The notes beneath the pieces were generated by a model, which saw only the letters and a program-made list of their open reading frames with translations, ran no database searches and was not told where the DNA came from. DNA of 5,863 bases from Haloarculaceae archaeon (GTDB taxonomy: Archaea > Halobacteriota > Halobacteria > Halobacteriales > Haloarculaceae). The position numbers were made by a program, and so were the translations under genes. The stretch covers positions 1 to 5,863 of the forward strand of contig JAQCMX010000210.1 in assembly GCA_028274885.1 (NCBI GenBank). Direction: 5' to 3'. Within the stretch, counting starts at the first letter, position 1, and every line of letters starts with the position of its first letter. Shown in pieces: positions 1 to 5,252 of the stretch.

Positions 1-695
1 AAGCCGGCGTGCATCAGCGCGGATGCCGGTGTCGGCGCCGTCATCGAGGACAGCAGCCACGTCTGGAAGGGAACGAGTGCCGACTGTACCCCAGCTGCCA
101 GCACGAGCAGCCCGGCCGCGAGCAACACTGCCGTAGACGGGCTGGAACTGATAGACGTCGCGACCCCGGAGACAGTCGTCACGCCCGTGTCCTGCCAGAG
201 GACAACGAGTGCAGCCCCGAGCAAGACGCTGCTTCCGAGGAAATACCGACGCGCAAGGGCTGCTGCCACCTGTGCCTGGGGCCACCGCCTGACGTGACCG
301 ATGAGGTCGGCCATCACGAGTCCCATCGCAAGCCACGCGGCCCCAAAGAGCAGAAAGTTGTCGGCCGCCACCAGCGTCATCACGACAACTGTGAACGCGA
401 ATATGCGCCCGAAAAACCGGTCGATGGTCCGGTTTCCGGCCATGTACCGCCGCGAGTAGCTGTGAACGATCCCGCTGAAAAACGTGGCGGTCACCCACAT
501 CACGACCGTCAATCCGTCCACGACCGCCAGTTCTCCCAGTCGCCAGGGTTCGCCACGCGAGACCTGGAGGGCCAGTGCCCCAATGCTCACCGACCAGAGC
601 AGCCACACGAGCCGTGTCAGAACTGCTGGTAGGCGCGAACGGTCATTCGTCGGTGTCGGAAGCTGTCCCACCGTCGTCTGCCTCTGTCCTGTCAT
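1..695 (-). CDS. dabB: DabB-like proton-conducting membrane subunit (NuoL/MrpA superfamily), 5' part, cut by left edge
   Basis: 231 codons read from ATG at 695 down to base 3 without a stop; the 3' end is outside the window. The protein has a polar N-terminus (1-28), then hydrophobic segments near 29-45, 57-78, 98-132, 145-162 and 183-205. NuoL-family landmarks are visible: VHSYSRRYM at 77-85, ADNFLLF at 111-117, and, at the left edge, PFQTWLLSSMTAPTPASALMHAG, the family's P-F/L-x-x-W-L...APTPxSALxH signature. The SSMTAPTPxSALMHAG form, rather than the DAMEAPTPVSALIHAA style of NuoL or MrpA, is what I associate with DabB, which works with DabA (DUF2309) in energy-coupled CO2/bicarbonate uptake at the cytoplasmic membrane. 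This is recall, not a search. Compared with NuoL motif WEGVGLCSYLLIG, this protein reads WLAMGLVMADLIG at 121-133, so the channel Glu is Leu. A strong Shine-Dalgarno site fixes the start. Alternatives are an MrpA, NuoL or hydrogenase-type subunit; membership of the superfamily is near certain. Confidence 0.78.
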   Translation of the reverse strand, partial: MTGQRQTTVGQLPTPTNDRSRLPAVLTRLVWLLWSVSIGALALQVSRGEPWRLGELAVVDGLTVVMWVTATFFSGIVHSYSRRYMAGNRTIDRFFGRIFAFTVVVMTLVAADNFLLFGAAWLAMGLVMADLIGHVRRWPQAQVAAALARRYFLGSSVLLGAALVVLWQDTGVTTVSGVATSISSSPSTAVLLAAGLLVLAAGVQSALVPFQTWLLSSMTAPTPASALMHAG

Positions 696-702
696 CGTTT
701 GT

Positions 703-709
703 CCTCCTC
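703..709 (-). promoter_or_regulatory. Shine-Dalgarno site of the dabB-like gene
   Basis: On the minus strand the sequence GAGGAGG lies seven bases before ATG 695. It matches the anti-Shine-Dalgarno sequence of archaeal 16S rRNA and decides the start of this gene. It implies a transcript with a 5' leader, unlike the apparently leaderless neighbours. Confidence 0.75.
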
Positions 710-793
710 GACCGACGACTCTCTCGGCGAGTCGCGCCTGTCTCGTCAATCACAGGTATCGGTCGCATCTACATCGAATACGAACAGAATGTG

Positions 794-813
794 TATTAAA
801 TCTATCTATATTA
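794..813 (-). promoter_or_regulatory. Candidate TATA region for the dabB-like gene
   Basis: The minus strand carries two overlapping AT-rich candidates, ATTTAATA (801-794) and TAATATAG (813-806). Either would give a transcription start near 770-785 and a leader of about 75-90 nt that includes the Shine-Dalgarno site. The box cannot be chosen from sequence alone. Confidence 0.4.
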
Positions 814-820
814 CCAGAGT

Positions 821-845
821 GTTCTTACTGTATGTATAATAGAAC
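821..845. repeat. Inverted repeat GTTCT-N15-AGAAC, operator-like
   Basis: Perfect 5-bp arms at 821-825 and 841-845 flank an AT-rich 15-bp centre that contains TACTGTAT (826-833). The repeat lies just upstream, in the dabB direction, of that gene's TATA candidates, where an archaeal activator would bind. Short arms mean chance cannot be excluded. Confidence 0.35.
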
Positions 846-964
846 ATGATGTTATTCGGGTGAATCGTATCGGACCCGCCGTCTTTTTATCAGCCGTTTG
901 CGCTCGTCCGGCCGAAATCCCCCGCGAGCGGCCAGTTGGGGGTGACACCACTCTGCTCGTTTTG

Positions 965-987
965 TCGAACCGTGATCGAACTGTTCG
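965..987. promoter_or_regulatory. CGAAC half-site array with perfect 11-bp palindrome
   Basis: TCGAAC occurs at 965-970 and again at 976-981, exactly 11 bp apart (about one helical turn). The second copy forms the perfect palindrome CGAACTGTTCG (977-987) with an inverted half-site. The array lies about 50-70 bp before the amidohydrolase start and just upstream of its TATA candidate, the usual place of an activator site in haloarchaea. The binding protein is unknown; the nearby Lrp/AsnC regulator is one candidate. Confidence 0.45.
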
Positions 988-1001
988 TGTTGACGGCATG
1001 G

Positions 1002-1011
1002 AAAATCATAT
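1002..1011 (+). promoter_or_regulatory. Candidate TATA box of the amidohydrolase gene
   Basis: AAAATCATAT is centred about 29 bp before ATG 1036, and no Shine-Dalgarno site lies before that ATG. This spacing fits a leaderless transcript that starts at or very near the start codon. The match to a haloarchaeal TATA box is only fair. Confidence 0.4.
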
Positions 1012-1035
1012 CGTTATCGCGTTCGCCGTTCTGGT

Positions 1036-2052
1036 ATGGAACAGGTAGAGGGTACGGTTCTGACAGGTGAGTCATTCGACCCCATCTCCGGTCGTGTCGT
1101 CATCGAAAACGGGGAGATAGCGGCCGTGGAACAGACAGAGACGGATTCGACGGACATCATCGCCCCGGCGTTTGTCAACGCCCACACCCACCTCGGTGAC
1201 TCTGTCGCCAAGGAGGCGGCTGTCGGGCTCTCACTGGAGGAGGCGGTCGCACCGCCGGACAGTCTGAAACACCGACAACTGGCACGGGCAGACAGGACTA
1301 CGATGGTGACAGCGATGCGCCGGACGCTGCAGTTCATGCAACAGACCGGGACGGTAACGTGTCTCGACTTTCGCGAGTCTGGTACCGCCGGGACACGCGC
1401 TCTCAGAGAAGCGGCGGATCCAGTTGCCATCGACCCGTTCATCTTCGGGAGCGAGGAGCGGTCCGTCCTCGACGTTGCCGACGGGTTCGGTGCCAGTGGT
1501 GCCAACGACGACGACTTCACCAACGAGCGAGAAGCGGCCAGCGACCGTGGGGTCCCGTTTGCGATCCACGCAGGGGAACCTGATCCGACAGACATCGAAC
1601 CCGCACTGGACCTGGACCCAGGTCTGCTCGTCCACATGGTCCACGCAAAACCGGAGCATCTCGAACGGGTTGCCGACCAGTCGGTTCCGGTCGCGGTCTG
1701 CCCCCGTGCGAACGCTGTTCTCGACGTCGGACGCCCGCCTGTGGGGGCACTGCTCGAACACACCACTGTCGCTCTCGGAACGGACAACGTGATGCTCAAT
1801 CCGCCAACCATGTTTCGGGAGATGTCGTACACTGCGACGCACTTCGACGTCACTGCGCGTGAGGTCTTACACATGGCCACGCGAGCGGGTGCCGAGATTA
1901 TCGACCTCGACTGTGGCGTCATTTCACCGGGCAAACGCGCAGCACTCACGGTCCTCGATGGGGACTCACACAATCTCGCGGGCTCGACACATCCAGTCCG
2001 GTCTGTCGTCCGGCGTGCGACCGCACATGATGTCAAGCAAGTTGTACTTTAG
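1036..2052 (+). CDS. Metal-dependent amidohydrolase, deaminase/chlorohydrolase class (COG0402-like)
   Basis: 338 residues. A short N-terminal beta segment (1-43) leads to the metal motif HTH in NAHTHLGDS (48-56). HAGE at 178-181 gives the strand-5 histidine and the adjacent glutamate typical of deaminases. The histidine pair in VHMVHA (199-204), the CPRAN motif (222-226) and Asp250 in GTDNVM complete the expected one-metal amidohydrolase site on a TIM barrel. The order matches the MTA/SAH deaminase and chlorohydrolase class, whose members usually have around 400-450 residues, so this is a compact form with a shortened insertion between HTH and HAGE. It is expected to be cytosolic and to hydrolyse a C-N bond on a purine, pyrimidine or related ring; the substrate cannot be read from the sequence. 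The start at ATG 1036 has a TATA-like box at the leaderless distance. The stop overlaps the stop of the convergent Lrp gene. Confidence 0.85.
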   Translation: MEQVEGTVLTGESFDPISGRVVIENGEIAAVEQTETDSTDIIAPAFVNAHTHLGDSVAKEAAVGLSLEEAVAPPDSLKHRQLARADRTTMVTAMRRTLQFMQQTGTVTCLDFRESGTAGTRALREAADPVAIDPFIFGSEERSVLDVADGFGASGANDDDFTNEREAASDRGVPFAIHAGEPDPTDIEPALDLDPGLLVHMVHAKPEHLERVADQSVPVAVCPRANAVLDVGRPPVGALLEHTTVALGTDNVMLNPPTMFREMSYTATHFDVTAREVLHMATRAGAEIIDLDCGVISPGKRAALTVLDGDSHNLAGSTHPVRSVVRRATAHDVKQVVL

Positions 2053-2531
2053 CCGTCTTCTCCCTGTCTCTCGACGTCGAACCTGCTAAATGGGGTTGCC
2101 TCGTGGCTCCGGACCAACACTTCGTCGGCGACGGTCAGCCCCATATCGAGCAGTTCCTGTGCAACGGGCGTAATCTCGCTGTCGGTCTCCCCGACAGCCG
2201 TTACGAGGAGGTTCTGCTCACCGGTAACCAACTCCTGTACCGAGACGACCCCGTCTATGTCCAGTATCTCGGGCATGAGCGATCCTCGCTCGGGTATCGG
2301 GGCCGTACAAAACAGCAACATTCGGAGCGGATATCCCGCAGTCTGGTAGTCGACGTCGGCGCTATACCCCTTTATCACGTCGTTCGATTCGAGACGCTGG
2401 ATACGCTTGCGGACGGTGCTGTCGGAGGTCCCGGTTCGCTTCGCAATATCTCCCGACGAGGTATTCCGGGCATCCTCCTGTAACGCGTACAGAATGGCCC
2501 TGTCGACGTTATCGATGTCCACGTCATCCAT
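2049..2531 (-). CDS. Lrp/AsnC family transcriptional regulator
   Basis: 160 residues from ATG 2531. The N-terminal winged-helix domain spans about 5-62: VDRAILYALQEDARN, then the helix-turn-helix around SGDIAKRTGTSDSTVRKRIQRLE (26-48) and the wing DVIKGYSADVDY. A RAM-type ligand and oligomerisation domain follows (about 66-145), with GVVSVQELVTGEQNLLVTAVGE at 94-115, the usual beta-alpha-beta core. The family binds DNA as dimers or octamers and often senses amino acids or other small metabolites; the ligand here is unknown. An in-frame GTG at 2570 would add 13 residues, but ATG 2531 gives the normal family beginning MDDVDIDNVDR. A perfect hairpin sequence sits just before this ATG, which may be an autoregulatory site. 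The gene is divergent from the antiporter and convergent with the amidohydrolase, so local control of both is plausible, though inferred. Confidence 0.93.
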   Translation of the reverse strand: MDDVDIDNVDRAILYALQEDARNTSSGDIAKRTGTSDSTVRKRIQRLESNDVIKGYSADVDYQTAGYPLRMLLFCTAPIPERGSLMPEILDIDGVVSVQELVTGEQNLLVTAVGETDSEITPVAQELLDMGLTVADEVLVRSHEATPFSRFDVERQGEDG

Positions 2532-2533
2532 GC

Positions 2534-2549
2534 GCCGTTTTTCAACGGC
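2534..2549 (-). repeat. Perfect 6-bp inverted repeat directly before the lrp-like start
   Basis: GCCGTTTTTCAACGGC has six-base arms and a four-base loop; on the minus strand the loop reads GAAA, a GNRA tetraloop. It ends two bases before ATG 2531. As DNA it could be an operator for autoregulation. If transcription starts upstream, as the alternative GTG 2570 would need, the RNA would fold into a hairpin at the start codon. Confidence 0.5.
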
Positions 2550-2554
2550 AAAGC

Positions 2555-2562
2555 TACTGTAT
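2555..2562 (-). promoter_or_regulatory. ATACAGTA element upstream of the lrp-like gene
   Basis: The minus strand reads AAGATACAGTAG about 24-33 bases before ATG 2531, where a TATA box or core-promoter element of a leaderless gene would be. The same 8-mer, ATACAGTA, occurs on the same strand at 833-826 upstream of the dabB-like gene. It may be a weak TATA element or a regulator site. Confidence 0.35.
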
Positions 2563-2630
2563 CTTTGCACGTTCTGGGGAGTTCAGTGTGAGCTTCGTCC
2601 AGGCCACCTGAAACGGCGATCGATCACCGG

Positions 2631-2638
2631 TAATATAA
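2631..2638 (+). promoter_or_regulatory. TATA box of the CaCA antiporter gene
   Basis: TAATATAA lies 26-33 bp before ATG 2664 in otherwise GC-rich sequence, and no Shine-Dalgarno site precedes the ATG. Together these indicate a leaderless or nearly leaderless transcript. Confidence 0.6.
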
Positions 2639-2663
2639 CCGCCACCGTCGTTACTGTGGGATA

Positions 2664-3689
2664 ATGACGTCGTCGCTGGCAGTTGCGATCGTGACAGTCC
2701 CGGTCGCAACTGCGTTCATCTGGCTCGGCAGCAATTGGCTCGAGGACGCGAGCGCCACCCTCTCGATACACTACGACCTGCCACCTGTCGTCCAGGGCGG
2801 GATCGTCGCCGCGGTCGGATCGAGCTTTCCAGAGCTCGCAAGCGTGGTCATCGCAGCGCTGCTCGGGTCACTCGATCTTGGGGTCGGGGCGGTCGTTGGC
2901 TCCGCGATCTTCAATATCCTCGTCATCCCCGGTGTGGCCGTCGTCGCCGGCAAAGGAACGATGTCCTCGACACGGACGCTCGTTCACAAGGAGACGCTTT
3001 TTTATCTGCTCTCTGTTGTCGTCTTGCTGCTAACACTCTCCTTTGCCCGTATCTACAACCCTGTCGGGGACACGTCGATTGGGCGGCTGACCCGCCCGCT
3101 GGTTGTTTTCCCGCTGGCGGTGTACGGGTTCTACCTGTTCTTGCAGTGGCAGGACGTCGGGGATTATGCGGGACGGCCGGAACAGGGCCGTATTGATGTC
3201 CGGAGGAAGTGGCTGTTGCTTGCTGCCGGACTTTTTGTGATTCTCGTGGCCGTCGAACGCCTGGTCGATGCGGTGCTTCTGTTTGGCGACCGCTTCGGGA
3301 CGCCGGAGTTCCTGTGGGGTGTGACGATTGTGGCGGCGGCAACCAGCCTGCCGGATCTGATCGTGAGTCTCCGGGCAGCTAAAGGCGAAGACGACGTCGC
3401 GAGTATGTCGAACGTGATCGGTTCGAACATCTTCGACCTGCTCGTCGTCATCCCGGTCGGCGTCCTGATCGTCGGCAGTGCATCGGTGGACTTTGGCATC
3501 GCAGCCCCCATGTTCGGGGCGTTGCTCGCCGCGACGGCCGTGCTTTTTGTATTTCTCCGAACCGGGCTGGTCCTCGGACAGTGGGAGGCGTATCTGCTGC
3601 TCTCCACGTATGGGTTGTTCCTGTTGTGGGTCGGGGCCGAGACGTTCGGGTTCCTGCATGTTCTGCCGGCAACTGTGTTCCCCGGGTAA
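2664..3689 (+). CDS. Ca2+/cation antiporter, CaCA family (NCX_Mj/YrbG type)
   Basis: 341 residues, about ten membrane segments (near 5-22, 42-67, 72-94, 110-128, 145-161, 182-207, 217-239, 248-271, 279-298, 308-327), typical size for prokaryotic sodium/calcium exchangers. Both inverted alpha repeats are present. Alpha-1 (46-90) holds GSSFPEL (52-58) and GSAIFN (79-84); alpha-2 (219-266) holds ATSLPDL (226-232) and GSNIFD (253-258). By motif alignment with NCX_Mj, the site residues Glu54 and Asn81 match Glu57 and Asn84 here, Asp240 matches Asp258, and Glu213 is Asp231. Asp at that place also occurs in eukaryotic NCX alpha-2. The GSN motif of alpha-1 is GSA (Ala81), which is unusual. The likely role is Ca2+ export driven by the Na+ gradient of a salt-in organism; ion choice is inferred from the family. 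The gene is divergent from the Lrp regulator, 132 bp away. Confidence 0.92.
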   Translation: MTSSLAVAIVTVPVATAFIWLGSNWLEDASATLSIHYDLPPVVQGGIVAAVGSSFPELASVVIAALLGSLDLGVGAVVGSAIFNILVIPGVAVVAGKGTMSSTRTLVHKETLFYLLSVVVLLLTLSFARIYNPVGDTSIGRLTRPLVVFPLAVYGFYLFLQWQDVGDYAGRPEQGRIDVRRKWLLLAAGLFVILVAVERLVDAVLLFGDRFGTPEFLWGVTIVAAATSLPDLIVSLRAAKGEDDVASMSNVIGSNIFDLLVVIPVGVLIVGSASVDFGIAAPMFGALLAATAVLFVFLRTGLVLGQWEAYLLLSTYGLFLLWVGAETFGFLHVLPATVFPG

Positions 3690-3701
3690 GGAGTCCGGTA
3701 T

Positions 3702-3728
3702 GGGTTCGAACGATAAGACCCCGAACCC
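3702..3728 (+). repeat. 7-bp inverted repeat after the antiporter gene, possible processing or termination hairpin
   Basis: GGGTTCG (3702-3708) and CGAACCC (3722-3728) are perfect complements around a 13-base loop, starting 13 bases after the antiporter stop. No T-run follows, so it is not a standard archaeal terminator, which relies on U-rich tracts. It may stabilise the 3' end of the mRNA or be chance in GC-rich sequence. GGGTTCGA recalls a tRNA T-arm, but no tRNA can be folded around it. Confidence 0.35.
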
Positions 3729-3836
3729 GGAGACGGCCAAACCCACGTGACCCGGAGACCACCGTCACATAGTCAACTCGAAGAAGCAACGGCAAAATCC
3801 CCTCGCACAGAGACCGGCAAGGGAGACATGGAACCC

Positions 3837-3847
3837 TTTAGTTTTTA
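3837..3847 (+). promoter_or_regulatory. Candidate TATA box of cofH
   Basis: TTTAGTTTTTA lies 26-36 bp before ATG 3873, the usual distance for a leaderless haloarchaeal transcript. The sequence between it and the ATG is AT-rich and ends GAAAATA directly before the codon. This supports ATG 3873 over the upstream in-frame starts. Confidence 0.5.
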
Positions 3848-3872
3848 CAGCACAAACCTGCAGTTGAAAATA

Positions 3873-5252
3873 ATGGCTGGCGTTCCTCAGAGCAACACAA
3901 ATATTCCCCGGGATAGATACGAGTTCGAAAACCGGCCGACAACGGACCACTCGTTCGAGCACGCACTCGAAAAGGCCCGGCGCGGAGACCGACTCACAGT
4001 CGATGACGGTATCGAACTCCTGACGACCGGGACCGAGCGACAGGGTATCGATCCCGAACGCAAGGAACTCGTCCTGGAAGCTGCTGACCGTCGCCGGGCC
4101 GAGGTCGTCGGCGAGGAGGTTACCTTCGTCGCGAACCTCAACAACAACGTCACGACGGCCTGTAACACCGGCTGTCTGTTCTGTAACTTCAAGGACCGCT
4201 CCGAGCAGTTTCTCGCCGATAGCGACGCCGACCACGGCGGTTTCACCAAGACCCCGGCGGAGTCACGACGTATTGTCGAAGCCGCCATGGAAACGGGCAT
4301 CTACGAGGTAACCTCTGTCAGCGGCCTGCACCCTGCGTTCGCGCTCGACGCCGACCACCGGGGGCGTCTCGAAGCGAGCGACCGGGGTGATCTGAACTAC
4401 AAGTCTCCGGACCGCTACGAGACCGATCCGGGAACGTACTGCGAGCAGATCGAGGCGATGAACGTCGGCGGCGTCCACGTCCACTCGATCACGCCCGAGG
4501 AGGCCTACCACGCCAGGCGCGGGACCGACTGGTCCTACGAGGAAGTCTACGGGCGGCTCAAAGAGGCAGGACTCGATTCTGTCCCCGGGACGGCCGCTGA
4601 GATTCTCGTTGACGAAGTCCGCGGGGTGATCTGCCCGGGCAAGATCACCACCGACGAGTGGGTCGAGGCGATGGAAGCTGCGGCCAGCGTTGGCCTCTCG
4701 ACGACCTCGACGATCATGTACGGGCACGTCGAAAACGAAGCCCACCGTGTCCAGCACCTCGACGTGATCCGGCGATTGCAGGAACGGACGGGTGCGATCA
4801 CCGAATTCGTCCCGCTTTCGTTCGTGCACCAGAACACGCCCCTGCACGAACGAGGCATGGTCGACGGTGGTGCCACTATCGACGAGGACGAACTCATGAT
4901 CGCTGTCTCCCGACTGTACCTCGACAACATCGATCATATCCAGTCCTCGTGGGTCAAATACGGTGACCAGCAGGGCCTGAAGATGCTCAACTGTGGCGCC
5001 GACGACTTCATGGGAACGATCCTCTCCGAGGAGATAACGAAGCGGGCCGGCGGCGACTTCGGACAACAACGCTCCTTCCAGGAGTACGTGGATATGATCT
5101 CGGCTATCGGGCGTGTCCCGGTCGAGCGCTCGACGGACTACACGGAACGTCGGGTGATCGATCCCGATAACCCACCGTTCGGTCCGGAACTGGGCCCACA
5201 GGCAGACGGGTCCCCGCTGGTCGACCGATCCACTCAGGAACCGTCATCGTGA
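3873..5252 (+). CDS. cofH: FO synthase subunit CofH (radical SAM, coenzyme F420 synthesis)
   Basis: 459 residues from ATG 3873. CofH joins the radical from L-tyrosine to 5-amino-6-ribitylamino-uracil; CofG then closes the ring to make FO, the deazaflavin chromophore of F420. The radical-SAM cluster motif is CNTGCLFC, with cysteines at 97, 101 and 104 (Cx3Cx2C), followed by SVSGLHP (148-154), VHVHSITPEEAYHARRG and PGTAAEILVDEVR (238-250), and TTSTIMYGHVENEAHRVQHL, all characteristic of the CofH/MqnE/MqnC group. The N-terminal FENRPTTDHSFEHALEKAR fits haloarchaeal CofH as I recall it. The frame stays open upstream to GTG 3747 and ATG 3828, which would add 42 or 15 residues; that stretch has no recognisable domain, and a TATA-like box lies within it. 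No cofG, cofC, cofD or cofE is in the window, so cofH stands alone here. Its last 9 bp overlap the convergent membrane-protein gene. MqnE or MqnC is the only serious alternative and less likely. Confidence 0.93.
   Translation: MAGVPQSNTNIPRDRYEFENRPTTDHSFEHALEKARRGDRLTVDDGIELLTTGTERQGIDPERKELVLEAADRRRAEVVGEEVTFVANLNNNVTTACNTGCLFCNFKDRSEQFLADSDADHGGFTKTPAESRRIVEAAMETGIYEVTSVSGLHPAFALDADHRGRLEASDRGDLNYKSPDRYETDPGTYCEQIEAMNVGGVHVHSITPEEAYHARRGTDWSYEEVYGRLKEAGLDSVPGTAAEILVDEVRGVICPGKITTDEWVEAMEAAASVGLSTTSTIMYGHVENEAHRVQHLDVIRRLQERTGAITEFVPLSFVHQNTPLHERGMVDGGATIDEDELMIAVSRLYLDNIDHIQSSWVKYGDQQGLKMLNCGADDFMGTILSEEITKRAGGDFGQQRSFQEYVDMISAIGRVPVERSTDYTERRVIDPDNPPFGPELGPQADGSPLVDRSTQEPSS

Larger units (their letters stand above)
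696..1035. other. Divergent intergenic region, 340 bp, no convincing gene
   Basis: This separates the leftward dabB-like gene from the rightward amidohydrolase. Reading frames in it are short and lack family features or a start signal. From left to right it holds the dabB leader, an AT-rich block (about 785-860) with the TATA candidates and a GTTCT/AGAAC inverted repeat, a T-run with TATA-like look at 884-890, a GC-rich stretch at 901-944 with several short inverted repeats, and an array of CGAAC half-sites (965-987) before the amidohydrolase start. The length and the repeat content suggest a regulated divergent promoter. Confidence 0.6.

Noticed and set aside
9..632. Long plus-strand frame opposite the dabB-like gene
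   Set aside because: Its translation is full of Arg, His, Pro and Cys and has no domain or start signal. The minus strand of the same region encodes a clear membrane protein, so this is a shadow frame.
884..890. T-run considered as an archaeal terminator
   Set aside because: No plus-strand gene ends upstream of it, and for leftward transcription it reads as A, so there is nothing for it to terminate.
1014..2036. 340-codon open frame antisense to almost the whole amidohydrolase gene
   Set aside because: Striking in length, but it is rich in Ser, Arg and Thr with no recognisable domain. High-GC genes commonly leave one antisense frame open, and the plus strand has all the catalytic motifs.
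3702..3730. GGGTTCGA resembling a tRNA T-arm
   Set aside because: No acceptor, D or anticodon stems of proper size can be folded around it; the complementary CGAACCC makes it a simple inverted repeat.
4263..5069. 268-codon open frame antisense to cofH
   Set aside because: Same cause: an open shadow frame opposite a strongly conserved gene, with no start signal or domain.
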